Shown piece after piece: positions 36,101 through 51,100 of a DNA stretch of 64,000 nt. Both the position numbers and the translations under genes were made by a program. Below the pieces are notes generated by a model. That model was not told the origin of the DNA. It did not search any database and saw only the letters and a list, made by a program, of their open reading frames with translations. This DNA comes from Stenopsyche tienmushanensis. Taxonomy: Eukaryota; Arthropoda; Insecta; Trichoptera; Stenopsychidae. The stretch covers positions 310,001 to 374,000 of the forward strand of contig WACJ01000189.1 in assembly GCA_008973525.1 (NCBI GenBank). The letters run 5' to 3'. Each line of letters begins with the position of its first letter. Position 1 is the first letter of the stretch.

Positions 36101-39100
36101 CAGCGGTAGTTAACGCAAGAGAAGAAGAGTCAAGGCTTTACAATAAGTTGAATGCGCTTTGACACTGTTTTATGGTATTATGAAACAAGATATTATACCT
36201 GAACAGATGCTTTCAACTGATACAATTCAATTAAAACAAGAATGCCTAATTATAAACGATACATATGAAGCACTTTTTGTAATAAAGACGTCCCGATACA
36301 TGCTTTAAAATATTAAATAAAAATTTATACATCATCGCCCAAAGCATAGTTTTAGTCTCATCTTATATTAAAAGCATTTAATTGATCATGTTTATAAGCA
36401 TTTAATAAAACTTTATTCTCGGATTGAATTGATAATCACTGAATTCAACAATAGGTCATTGAAATTGTAGATTATTACCATCTACAATCGCATGGATAGA
36501 ATAACTAGCAGGATGTGTCCTAAATCTTCAGGATATTATAATACGTATAATCAAAATTTTATCAAAATGGCAATGGTGATCAGTATTACCGTTTGCAAGC
36601 CGCAATGTCCACTTTTCCACCATCGTACAGCCGAATGGAACGAAGCTCTTTTTCTGTAGCTCCGTATAGATCTGAACCATCGAGGAATCCAGAGGCTAAG
36701 TTCATCTGCTCTCGTCGTTCTATCGGATGTAAAAGCACAATGGAGTCAAAAGTTTGTTGGAATAAATTAATATATATGCATATCAAGAACTTAAACATGA
36801 TTCATTGATTTTTAATTAAGAACATATGGATTACTAATATAAATCTAAACCCAAACATCTTAAATCCCAATCTATAAATTTCTTGTGGGAGTTGTATATA
36901 AATTAATTTGTATAATGTCTCAAAAGTGAAATTATTGTCTTACCAAATTTACAATTTTCAACTGCCTGTCCTGGAATCGTTCTAATATATTCTTTGCAGG
37001 ATTCTTCAGAAATCATCTCATAGCATTCAGGATGGTTGGTCTTGTCTTGTGTACAGCATTTGATCTGAAATAAACAATATTGTATATATTATCACGATAT
37101 CAAATATTATTTTTTTAATTAACCAAGTCTCAAGCAAAAATAATTGCATACAATTATTATTATGATACACATTAAGATCTTTAAAAAATGTCTGAAAAAA
37201 TCGATTGTGAAGAATTCAATTGAGTTGAGAACAATAGTATCATAAGAAGCGTATCTCATTTTTGTTCATATCTTTATTGGTCTCGATTTACGCGGCAATT
37301 AATCTACCGTGTAAACCGAGGGATAGTGTGCGGAAGTCAGAAGCCCCAAACGTGATTAGATACGAGAGCGTTTCTTTGTTTTTGCAATTTGTATGAATCG
37401 GAAACGAAAGTGACTTATGCAAGCCTTAATGTTTTAATGGCGTGTCAATATGTAGTATTTAATATGTCTAATATTATCGCGAAACTTTCACGGGGAAAAA
37501 CTATTTTAATTAAAATTCGTTATGAACAAACAGTGATATTACCGAATTACTATTATGGCAATAATTGTATATTTTTGCCTTTATGAAATGACATGGACTG
37601 ATCGCATGCAACATTTTGTTTTTGCGTTCTTATGCGCTGAAGTAAGATCTAGATATTTTTCTGTTAGGTTGAGTCATAAATAGTTGCCAGTGGAAAAAAG
37701 CCGTTATAATTGTTCGGTTTTACCCTTGATGAATCATCTGTATTGGTGAGTATAGGGTATCATTAGATAGGTATGCATCCTATTAGTCTTTCAACAACAA
37801 TTAACAGTGTCACATCTTATGTATTTCCCCCCCCTTAAATGGAACAATCAACCAGAGCCGTAACTAGGGTATGAGGCCTCCTTGGCAAGTATCTAAATTA
37901 ACCCCCCCTCGGAAACCCAATTTATTTTTTAATGTTAATTAATACTGTTGTAAATGCAATATATTAAATAATATTATAATGTATGGTTTAAAATAATATA
38001 CAAAAAAATCCCAAAATACCCGACCTAATGTATAAATGGCAATATGATAGAATGTGTCTATACGCTACGTTGCTTCCGTGATCGTACGGATCATAGAAAA
38101 TTCCGCAAAAAGCCTTAAAAGAGGACGGAGTGGCCATAAAATTGTATGCTCAATTGGTCCGTTTTTCGGACCGCTGATATGACGAATGGCGGGCGCCTGT
38201 TTTGCCACGCCCTTGTTACGGCCCTGCAATCAACTATTTGTCGGTACTTTGAAAATTTGGGGAAGGTTAACAAATCGGGTGTGTGGATACCACATAATCT
38301 TAGAATAATTACTGGAGATGAAAATGGGTAACGTACGATAAAAAAAAATATCATCGAAAATTTCTTTTCATCTAAGCCTGTTAAATTTTATGAAAAGGGT
38401 AAGTTACCAGTAAAATGATGAAAATATAATATAATGATTAAATATAATGAATAAGTAAGTAAGTAATTATTTATGAATCGACCTAATATTTTATGGCATC
38501 AAATCCTGGATTGGATATCTTAGGTATTCTAGCATAACTTAAGATATTTTATATGAACTGTCCATCAAGGATTTTCTTCAATCGAAATGATCTTCAACCT
38601 TGATCAAAGAGCTAACAGGAAAAATTAAAGTTTATTATGTATTCCAGCTTCAACAAATTACATTTTGAATCACTTTAAAGTTATCGAACTGGAAGGGTGA
38701 ATCTCCAAAAGAGAGCTTTCCTGTATTAGAATTCGTAAGGGTAAAATGGAAGATAACAAGGATTACATTGTGAGTGTAGGAGCACATTAGCCCGGTATCA
38801 CAAGGAAACGAGAAATATAAGTTACTCAGTTAACGCTTTGACGGACACGTCTGCATTATGTGTCATTTTTAATATGAAAAGATGATGCATATTGCAGATG
38901 AGTCCGTCAACGCACTAAAAATGCTAATGCACGATTGCAAGACACTGAAAATGTATATTATTTTTCGCCAAAGGTACATATTTTCAGCACCAATTTTTAA
39001 TTAATAAGCACCGGTAGTGCTTTTACATAATACTGGAAACAGTCAGTATTTAAAATTTTATGATTCACTTTAAAAAATATTTATTGCCACCTATTGATTT

Positions 39101-42100
39101 ATGTGATCCCATCACCGACGAAGATTTGGTCCGCTGACTTCCTATTTATTTTTCCCAAAAACGTTCAAGCTGTAATAAAAATTATTGAATGTTTCCTCGT
39201 TTGGATTTCCGGCAAAAATTACAAATACGAAAAGAAAATTCCGACAGCGTAAAAAGTCGCACGAATGAAATCTTCAAACGGAGCTTTTATTTCATTAGAG
39301 AACGGAGCGTTCACATTAACCAGCGAGTTAGAAAGTTTTAAATAATCAAATATAATTTATCGATTATCGAACTTATAATTTAGTAGACTTTTCTGAAAAA
39401 AATCCAGAGCAGGAAGTGACAATCTCGAGCGACTGGGCGCAAAAAAGCCTCAATATTCAAAACGTTAATAGTGCAATGCTTGGCGAATTCGTTCACGTAA
39501 CTATAGTTTTTAAATTAATCGGACGATTTTCAAATCTACACGCTCTTATCTCAATGTTGCAGAATGTCTTTTTGTGCGACTTTTTATGTCTAGACTTTCA
39601 TGATACCGTGTGGAGCTATTTTCTGCGCTGAATGGTACATTTGATGGTCTCGCCGGACCAAATGCTACCGACTTCACTGCATTGCAATTGTCAAATCGTT
39701 GATAATGATGGGCTTATCTTTGATATGAAGCATTCTAATGCAATTTAACAATAGAAATATATATCCCTTATGCAAATCATGACAAAGTTGTCTGCAGTGG
39801 GTCCAAAAAAGGGACTGCAAAAATCTATTGAAAAAATAAACCCTGATTTTTATATGTGAACGTATCGAAAATTATATTCTATCTGGAAAATACGGGTAAT
39901 TACAAGGACAGAAAAACTTATTTTAAAAAAGTAGGGATACATGGTGGTTCTAGATCCTTTTTTCTCTAATTACTCTAGCGAATTCGAGAATAGAAGAGAG
40001 AAACACTTTGTCCAAATATCACTAAAAACCAGAGCCGTAACGAGGGTATGAAGCGGCCGTGGCAAGTATCTGACTTGCCCCACCCCCCCCGGATTTTTTT
40101 AAAAAGTTAAATAATACTATTATAAATGCAATTTATTAAATATTATCAAAATTTATATTTTAAAATAATACGAAGATAGATAGACCCAAAAATTTCAAGT
40201 GTCTAGACGCTACATTTAGTATTTGTTTGGTAGCCATTAATAGTGCAGCCCGCTCAAAAAAAGTGCACAGCAAGGTGCAAAACCTGAAATTAATATCCAT
40301 GTCCGCAAGTCTAGAATCGTAAGCGACCTCATTTAGTGCGAGCCGCCTATGTATGTTAGCCTCTGAGAGGGCTTCCGTGATCGTACAGATCATAGAAAAT
40401 GCCGCAAAAAGCCCCAAAAGAGGACGAAATGACCACAAGATCTGCGTGTCTAATCGGTCCGCTTTTCGAACCGCTGATATCAATTTTCGGACCGCTGATA
40501 TGACGAATGAGCAGCTCGCGATTGGATGCCATACTTAGATATTACCATTATGTATAAATACATCATGGTGAAGGAATGGTTAAAAAAACTGAATTGAAAC
40601 TGAAACTTTCAAACTTATTTTTAAAAAAATGGTAGATATACTTGGTCTAGTATGCAAGAAAATTTAAAAATAATTGGCAAAATTCATAAACATCATTTGT
40701 GAATCATTAAAATGATCAGAGCAATCTGTATTGGTTCGAATGTGCCAAAATTTTGTCGATTAACAGTATGTATATATAAATGGAGTTATATTTTTGTTAT
40801 GATCGCACGTCATGATTTTGTATGAATTTCAAACCTCGTATAACACGATGTTTTCGTTGAACCATATAACTGTGTACACAACGAAGAACATAGTGTGAAA
40901 ATAGTCGTGTGATTTGGATAAAAGCGATATATCGAATAGTATCTACATTGTAGCTGCTAGCACGAAAGAGTTAATTGCTATGATTACGCCCAATGCGTCG
41001 AAGTTTTCACTATCATTACATCCAACGAAGAAACCACAATTACAAGAAAAGGCGTAATATTAAAGCTCTTCGTCGAATTACGTGATCTAGAACTTAAAAA
41101 CCATTATAAATAATCGGCATGTAAATGACCAAGAGTCGAAATCGGTAAAGCGCGCCCAAGCATTGCGAGCTGATAGTGCGTGCCGGCGCTAAATTGCTAT
41201 TAAGCAAGCTTTCGATTATTTCATTTAAGGTCAGAGAATTTCATAAATTCGACTCATTACATAAGTGAGATAATTCACAAGTGTGAACAATGACTCTAAT
41301 AAAAGCGCAGCAATTGGACCGAGTGTTTCATGAATGCTGTTGCAACTTGCCCCATTACATCAGTGGTAGCCAAGCTGGTCCCTACCGCCCACTGGTGGTC
41401 GTTCAAGCTTTCGTGATGGGTGGTAGAAGTTTTATCATGTTATTGCATTTATGAAAAACGATTTAACTCCACTTCTTTTCCGAAACATAAATCCATCACG
41501 ATATGTAGTAACAGTACTAGGCTTTTAGGGGGGGGAAAAATATGAATAATATTATCGAATCTACAGTTTGAAGTGAAAAATTTCATGGAGAAGATGTTGT
41601 ATTCCAATGATTCATACTGATATACTATTCGAATTGAAACGTGTGCAGTTTCCAGTGCATCAACAAAGCACAGGAACACACAGGGTATGCGTGCATGCTT
41701 CTCACATGGATAGCTAGTATATAGGCTGCTGACGCCCTTCTTATTTATTACCAAACGGTATGCACCACACGGAAAAATATTATGTATCCAAAAGCACTTC
41801 ATTAGCACGACATAAGCACAATCTTTGGGACGGGAATTTTGCTATTTTCAAAGATTAAAAATCGGCGGGTGGGAATAAAAAGGTTGATTACCCCTCTGAT
41901 TGATTGACCGTCATCTGTTGGCGCGATCGCACGACATCAAAATCGAACAATTACGCGGATCGAAAAGAGCTACCGCATTAATGCAGACTTTCACTGCGAA
42001 TTATCGTTGTTAGTTGTAATAGGCGAGCAGAAGACGAGATGAACGTCTTTATTCCCAAGTAATGTAACAATTATTTCGCTTGAAAACAATGCATCGACCC

Positions 42101-45100
42101 AGAAACGCTAATAAATTTATTTCGAAACCGATTTGAGTGCTCCGAAATTTGGGTGCAGACAAAAACTGCTTCAAGTCAAATGTCGGCCAAAGAGAGATTT
42201 GAAAAGTCTCATATGTTCAGCTCAAAAGATCATCTACAAGCAATCGATGAAGATAGTGACTATTTAACGCCCTGGGCAGATGATATTTTGAAACCCCCTG
42301 CTCATAATCTCATGGTCGAGATTAACATTTCATACATCTATATCTTATCTTTAACAATTCTCGCCATTTTGAACAACGAATACAAACTGTTAAAGCGAGG
42401 ATGAAATTAGGATTCCTGAATCTTCATATGGGAAAAATGAAAAATTTCCATAATGCATGTCGTGTCAGAAAAAGGATGCATTTTTGTTCAAGAAATGGGA
42501 TTCATCTTTGAAATGCTAAGAAGATATAATACATTTATGGAATTCTTAGGCTCATACATTTTCACGAGAAAATACAACGTTCTAAACAAATTATATCAGA
42601 AACGTTTAGAAAATTTACAGACACTAGTCAAGTGAATATGAAAATATTTCAATGATGAACAATCATCGAAATTTATACAATATATGCCAAATAAGATACA
42701 TAAATTTGGCATAAAATATTGACAAGCAGCCGATCTTGCACTTGAACTTTCACTTCCCAGAATGAAGACGATATTCAATTTCTATACGTCCTAAAAAAAA
42801 CTTTTTTATTTCGTGTGTTTATCGAATTATGCGTAGCAGTATTTATTTAACCGACACAATCAAAGTGATTTTTATCCATCAGCTTGAGAATTTTTCAGCT
42901 GAATGTCCAATATATTTCTGATTTACTAATGAAAATCTATTGAATTGACGACTTTTTTGCAACCAATTAACAGTTTAGTCTTCAATCCTTTTTATATTCA
43001 AATTTTTGCCAATTGCCAATTCGAAGAGTCGTATCACTCAATAAGTTCGTAGGATTCATTTGATACATTTTTCTTATCAGCTGATATTTGTGTTTTTGAT
43101 CGCTTTAGACGGCTTTCGCCGGTTGCTGTCCATTCAGGTGGCAGTTGATTTGGTTCTATAATATAATGATGGATTTATGTTTCATCTATCGTCACATACC
43201 GCATGAAAAAATAATTTTTATTGCACTAAAACACCTTCAAACGGCGCTCTAAATTGTCGACGCGTTGTTGTTTTTGATCGACTGTGAGTAAACGCGGTAC
43301 CCACTTCGAACAGAGCTTTCTCATGGACAAACGTTGATGCGAAATGGTGAATACGCTGCCTTTTGATATCAGCGTCAGATATCAGCTATCTCATGCAACT
43401 TCAATTGACTGAAAATTTTAACATATGAAAACTATGCGCAAGATGGATGCCGCGTTTGCTCATAATAGAATAAAAATGGCGTCGTGATGATGTTTCGAAA
43501 TTAGCTAAATTTTTTAACTTAAAACTAAAAAATAAGCTAAGATAGCAGCATAAATTAGTAAGATAAATAAATATACCGTTTTTATGATTGGGGGGAAGTC
43601 TAGACTCGTCCGCGATCTCATTTCCCACGAGCCACTTATGTAAGTTAGTCTCTGAGAGAAGTTTCCATGATCAGAAAAAATGTCGCAAAAGCGTTAAAAA
43701 AGGACAAAAGGAATAAAGGAGTGGCCACAAGGTCTGTGTGTCCAATCGGTCCGCTTTTCGGATCGCTTTTCGGACCATTTCGGAGCGCCTCGCAATCGGA
43801 TGCCATACCTGAATATGTCTACAGAACGATTACGATCTCTCATAATCAAGTGGTCCGAAGAAGACTGATCGGATACGTTGTTTAAATTTTGCAATTGGTC
43901 GAAAATATTGTTGTTTTTATTTTATTGCGGGCTTATGCCGGCTGGATAGGCCCAAATTTTAAGCAATAATGAAGAAAAGAGGAATTGGATAATTTAGTAT
44001 ATATTATAAAAACGCTTAGAGTCAATCAGTGTTGATGCATGTAAAGCAGAATGGTCAAGAAAAATAAAGACAATGAGCAACTCTCGACCGTTTGTGTGAT
44101 CAAAGTGGGCAAAAATAGGCATTATTTAATATTGTATAATTAATATATACCAAAATAATATAATCGTTGTTGCTACGCGTAAAATAATGAAAATACTCTT
44201 GTATTTGGAATGCAAGATTGATTTACTGTTAATGCTTTTTTTTTCAAATGCAAATTATTTTTATCGTCTCGCGGTGTATTAAAAAGAGACACTCATAAAT
44301 TTACGCTGTTGATGGGGATTTTTTTTTTTTTAAATTAAAAGTACATCTGAAGCTGTGCAACAAAAATGGCAAAGCCAGATCCAATAAGGCAAATCGTTCG
44401 GCGAAGACTTGTTGTTCCCAGAAAAGGAACAATACGCGGCACAATTGCCGATTCTATAAATGAAGATTCTTTCTGTTGCAATGCCTCCGAGCAATCCAAA
44501 GACGGAAGTACCAAGTTCAGCGCCGATATTAATAGTAATGACGAGCTCTTGAACGCTCTCCGGATCGGCATCATAATGGTTTAGTCGTTTTATTAAATTA
44601 CGGAACGACCCAAAGTCGATTTGCAAAAAGTCTGCGGTAGACAGTGGAGAAAACGGCGTGTGGTTGAGGAGTTCGCATTGAAAATTAGCGATTGTTGCGC
44701 AACAAATTTACTGCAACTGGAGGCAAATGGAGTCTTGCTTCGGTGTAACGCCAACTGAATTAATCGTGGCTCCAGATTTTTGTCAGATATTTCGTGCGAA
44801 AATTAGCATTCCGTTGCCAAACTGAGTCTAAATACCAGAATGACGTTAAAAATTACTTTAATAAAAGTGTTTGGTCGCTTGCAGATATTGCGGCGAAACT
44901 TGCAACAGAGCGACGTTTTGCTCTCGACTTCAAAACATTCTTATTTTGTAAGTTCCGGCCCGCTTCTTTGGCGAGGTAAATGCAAATTTATTTGTCCACG
45001 ATGATTTTTCTTCGTTTAATGCTTCTATTTGGCAATAAAATGATCGAACGAAGGAAGCTAGGAATACACCATTATGAAGATCGTGTTGTAATGTTAATGC

Positions 45101-48100
45101 AATATGAAGGCAAGTGGTTGATATACTAAATTTATTCTATGGGATCAATGCCGACCACTTTAACATGGTTTTCATAGGTGGTAACCAACCACATTTCCTG
45201 TAGATCCGAGTACAAGCTGCTTGAATTACAAATCTATCAACAGATAAAACAGATATTTTGTTCAAGTTAAACTAGCAGTTTCATCTTATGGGTTTTCTGT
45301 CAAACAGTGTCATCTCTTGTTATGTCGAAGAGTTTTGTTTTTTTCAGGCTACACATTATGTGTAAACAGTGTCAAGCCTCGACTTTAATATGCTTATGAA
45401 GTCTAATCTAATACTTTCTTGTATCTTCATCGACTTTCCTCGACAAGGTTCCTATGGATGTTACTGTTACGTTTTCTATGGATGTTTGATCTAATCATAG
45501 CCATGGTTGAAGAAAACCCGCGATATACTGTTCGCGAAATAGCTGACAAGCTAGAAATTCCACGAACATACGTCCATAATCATCTGACAAAATTGAGCTA
45601 CATCAATCGTTCAGATGTGTGGTTTCCTCATGAACTGACTGACTCAAATAAACTTCAGCGTATTTCAATATGCGATCTTCTTCTCCAACGACACAATAGC
45701 CAACCTTTTTTGAAGAGACTTGTCACTGGAGATGAACGTTGGATACTCTATGAGAATATCCAAAGTGGACGGTCTCGAACCAAGGGTACAGAAGCTTTAA
45801 CTGTAGCTAAACCTGGCCTACGACAGACGTTCTACAATATTGAGATATCCATATAATCGTTTTTCAGTTCTAAAAAATTTCAGACAATTAATACCGAACA
45901 GTATGAATATCATCCATGTGAAAAATGCAATAGGAAAGATTTAAGAAGAATAAAATGGGATAATACACCAATGTTATGGTGGATGTTTCTGTTTAATCTC
46001 AAGAACAAAGCATTTGATCAATATTTATGTTGATGTACATCTGCGAAACGCGGATAATAAATGCAAAATTTATCATAAGTTGAGCTATGAATAGAATAAT
46101 ATTCTATGAATAACGCAATTATAACAGAAATACACACCTGAGAGAAATTCGAAAGTTTGTGACCGAGGAAACGACCGATAACCAGATGGGTGGATAAAAC
46201 CAAAAGAATGAATCGAGCGGAGATGAATGAAAGCAAATTGGAAAGGCATTTGTCCTGTATTGAGCCTTATCGAACAGATTGATTGTGTTATAAAGTGAGT
46301 ATGGTGAAACACACAGTTGATCAATATTTAAATACCTTTTCGATATTGGGGTTGACTGTCTGGACCAAATCTTGCAGTAATAAGTCCCCCCATGCCGCCA
46401 ATAACATATTCACGTACATATGGTCGGTGGGTGGCACTACTCTTTTGATGTTGATGGCCACTGTTACACTCGATGGCAATGGCTCTGATCCCGCAGATGC
46501 TCGTGGTTGAGAAACGCCTGATAAAAAAATATTTTAAAAATGGTTAAATGCCGTTGTAAATTCAATTTTTGCCATGAAGATCATTCGATAAATACACAAT
46601 AAAAAATAGACCTTCATATTTAGAATATTTAGCAACGAAATTGCGTTTGATGATTTTTTATTACAGTTTGATCGATATCCCAAAATTTATAGTGCATCTC
46701 AGCATCTTTATCTTGAGTTGTAAAGTTTGAAATGATACCTGTAATCGAATACAGAATGATAAATAAGCTCATTATTCTAGCCACTTGTATCGAAAGTAAT
46801 AGACTTTTATTCAACAATAATTAAAGTAAACTACTTGTAGACAAAAAATCAGGCAGATTTTGGTAACAATCTTCATCTCCATAAAAAAAAATGCCTATTA
46901 TCTCAAATAAAGTTATACTAATTTAACATTATGTGAAAAGCAATCTTCACATAATTGCTAATTATATAAGCTTAAGAGCTATTCTTTCAACCCTAAAACG
47001 ATTATGACTTTGGAGACGATGAACTATTCATTGGATTGATGATGATGCTTAACTCCTTAAAGAGATAAGACATAGAGTTATGTCCATATTCCAATGTTTC
47101 AGAAAGAACTTTCTTACACATTAATCTTGGAGACGGAGAGTGTCTTGCACGTTAAGTTTGGAGAGAAAAAGAGACGGAGAGAGTATCTTGCGTATATCAT
47201 ACGATTGTATTGTGTGTAACCCAAATTTATCGACTAATAATGATATCCGAATAATACAATGAATCGATTTCAAGTGTACTGTTTATGTTTACTTGAATAA
47301 ATGACCGAATATTATGTGCTATCGATTTATTTATGTACAAGTTTCATACACGCTGCGACGGTCCTGACGGATAAATGGATTTGTACGGATGATAAGTGGC
47401 GGAAATACAAATATAGCATCTAAGTTTATGATGATTTAAAATTGGCTCACTACTCAAAGGATTAACAAGTGATTCCTCTAATGGTGAAAGATTGTTGATT
47501 ATGAGGATATTCTAATGGTTCCAAACACCGATTTATCACAACTAATATTGGACGATTCATTTTTGGATCTTGAAGGGTTTCAGATCTCCATGGGAGACTT
47601 TTTTTTTAGGGATAGAAGACTTTTAATAATGATTTCCGATTGTCTTCCACATATGATAACATGGGTAGGAATCAGTGGCAGATTTAGTATTTTTCGCCTG
47701 ATTTTCTAGTGTTAATTACGTCTCCGAACTAATTTTGAGGCCTCCTGTATTTATGAGTCCTCCCTCTGATTTTGTGATTTTTTCCTGTCCTGCATGACTT
47801 TATCAATTATCTCAGTATTGAGAAATCCAAGAAATCAGGCTAAATTTGCTTAGAGTTGATGAATTAGAACCGGATTGGAAGTTTTAACGCTACATCTATA
47901 GTCATACAATTGAAATTCGAGATTTGAAATATAAGATTGTTAATGTATTACAACGAAGGGCATTGAATTTCTTAATTCATATAACTTATATCGATTGTTT
48001 GGATAATACTCCTTGTCTTATCTCTCGTCAGATGCAACTCTATAATACGCAAGGAGGTCAGATCGAGAAGATTAACCGAACACCATCCTTTGGGAATCAC

Positions 48101-51100
48101 ATTGTTTAGTACGCTAAGAATTTTCTATTTTAAATAGATTGATTCCGATTGCGTAATTTCCTCGAGCGAATAGTTCACGCGTTACAAAGCACCATAAGCA
48201 TTGTTTCGCCAGAAGAAATTGACAACGTAAATTCAGTCGCAATGCGTATTGCTATGGGCTATGCGAAAATGGCGATTTCGTCACATTTCCATTGTTCTTA
48301 TGGTGATGTGAAGACATTTTTCCAGCATTGGGTAGGAGTATGCACGAACACCCAAACAATATGATCATTGAGTTTATGTGGGAAAAGTGACTGACAATTA
48401 AGTTCAGTTTTGTACGATCATGCTTTGATCCAAGACAATTTGATCTTATCCCATCATGCGATCAATGAATCGTTCCTCGGTTTCGGATCCAATTAGGCCT
48501 TTTGATTTTCCAAAGTCTCAATTAAGAAACTTCATTATGTGGAGAGATGATATCAGCGGATGGTATTTCGTAATGCTCTCCATGCATTCGAAGAAGGATA
48601 TTCAACATATTTGAAACAATACAGCACAAGAAGCAGAAACAAAAAATATGCACTAAATTCAAAAACTCAAAGAGTGATAAATACATTGATAATATTTGGG
48701 ATCTTGATTATCCATCGATTTATAGATTTAGCCCGGAATAATATGGATAAACAACTGAGCTCGGATAGTTAATAGGATAGTTAACACAATAGTTATTCAT
48801 TGCTGTCCGATTAAAGCTGCAAAAATGATAAAACCCCCAAAATTATATATCGAGATGGTGTTCAGGTTGGATGAGCGCCCATAAATATATGTGGGAGATT
48901 GTGCTATTAAGGCATATGAAGATTCGGAATTTTAATTTGTTAAAGAACGACCATAATTGAGTGCAACATTTTACAAGTCCTTCAATTTTCTTTAAATACA
49001 GAGATGATGATGTCATTTTATACATGCTTATTATAGTTATTAACTAGTTCGATATTTTTATCATAACAGTGATTTTATTTGTTGTATAAATTATGTTCAA
49101 ATGTGAGAACAATCATTCGATTCCATGAAAACACAAGATGCAGGCGAACAAAATGCAGTTGATTTTGGGAATGAATTATGACTTTAAGTGTTGGCATATG
49201 CTAAAAGTTTATCCAGGATAATGTCGACGATCATGTGAGCGCTATTTTGCGGCCATAAATAGTCAGTATGTCTGAAAATGGAAATATGGAAGCCTATTTC
49301 GATTATTAAATCCAGTTCGTTCGAAGATTGCGCTTCGATGATCGAGATAAACATCCTGGTTTTATATTAACCTTATAGTTCAAGGCTGGTTTATTTAAAT
49401 GTGTGCTTTTTTATATGGCTTTAAACAATTCAGCCTGGGCTCACGGTTAGTACAAGTCGGACGTATTCCTAAATATGGGTTTGTTTGCGTGTAATTGTAT
49501 TGATAATTGTAGAAATATTTTTTTCCTCATTGAGTTTTGTCATAAATTCAAGGCTGCCAGCATAATTATATTTTACTAGAGTTTTGCCTGTTGGATAACA
49601 ATGGACTAAGGACAAAGATTAGGAAATATATTTTGCTAATCATTCGAGTATTTATATATAGTATTTATGTATTTAAAAGACTAGAGTTTATCCTTATTTA
49701 CATCCTTTGCTGGTCACCTGGGTGAACGTATCAAAGGATACGTCTCTCCATGCCTTTATTGATTCACGCAAATCCAGGAACTCAGGATAGATCTACATTG
49801 AGGTTATTAATCGGAAAATATACCTCTAATCTCTAAAAGTCTGAGATTTTTTAACTCAATATACAAAAGCTTAATAAAAAATTATCATATTACTAAAATA
49901 CCCTTGATAGCTTAAAATGTAAAGATTACATATTCAAATTCAATTTATCCTTGAATATAACCATGGCTAAATTGATAGACAATCTTCACCGTCGTTAATT
50001 TTAACCACTGGAATCATGGGATCTTATCAAATATTCGATATAGATCTCTTCTTTAAGTTGGTTTAAATTAAAAGTTCTTAGCACAGAATTTGAAAAATTA
50101 TTCAGGAGTAATGTAATTAAAAAAGAGTTACTTGCCATAAAGGCAATATACAATTCAATTCAATGTACTAATAGTTGATTATCGTATTAGATATTTTTTT
50201 ATAAGTGGAATAAGGATATGATAGAAAAAGAAGTAGAAGTTTAAATCTCTTCTTTTCAAAAATATATGAAATGAGTTGCTATAGAATTTAAAGGCGGTTT
50301 CTGGAAAGAAAATCCAAAAAAGGAACTTGATTTATTTCGGGTTATATACCTGGGGAAATATAGAAATATTTTATCGATTTTTATAGTAATTTAGCTCTTC
50401 TAATACGATAAACGAAGGTTCAGTGTAGTAAAAGATCTCCTACAGAAGATGAATCAAGCTTTAGTATAGTGAGCTAGATCCAGCATTTTTACTATGAAGG
50501 TTCGGGCTTAAATCCAGATTGTGGAAAAACTTTCAACATACAGCAGACCCGTGGTAATCCGACAAAAGTTTTGCAAGGCAGTGTCGGATTGTCAAATTTG
50601 TCGGATTATAGAGTACTGAGTATGGAGACGAAATTTTGAATGTTATTTACAACATAACAATTTAATTTTACCGTAAATATGTACTATTATGCTTGTATTG
50701 GAATGTCGGACTACAGGGGAGCCGGATTACGACGGGTCTGCTGTACTAACAAACTTGCCATATTAAAAATATCAAATCTACCATTAGATTATCTTGATCT
50801 AGGTTAAGCTTAAAATTCAATACTGAGACAATCATAAAATCGGACAAAGTCGCATTTGAATGATTTACATAAAATAATCTTATTTCTAGAAAAAATAACT
50901 ATGGAGATCGTCTAGATCCAGTTAAGTACCATACAAAGAATAGAAGAGGCTTTGAACTTGACATATGCAAGCATAAGATTGAGCTAAAACATCAAAGAAG
51001 ACTACGGAACTAAAACATTTAAAAATCCTTGATTTAAATCAAATTCTTAATTAGATGCGTTTTAGATCCGAACATAAATTTTTATTAGCTTGTTTATTTA

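Larger units (their letters stand above)
37065..46335 (-). other. DBLOX intron 3 (9.3 kb), transposon-rich
   Basis: The largest recognised intron of the peroxidase gene. It contains a hAT MITE at 37853-38226, relatives at 40031-40545 and 43600-43815, a hAT-like element at 41358-41897, two mariner remnants (43030-43410 minus, 45440-45845 plus) and a SINE fragment at 45175-45245. Other short ORFs, for example at 42153-42404 and 44330-44626, have no recognised homology. Confidence 0.75.

Noticed and set aside
42153..42404. Possible small gene ([16 protein letters not shown]...)
   Set aside because: It has no recognised homology, no splice context and a degenerate hydrophobic end. It lies on the opposite strand within a transposon-rich intron; too weak to call.
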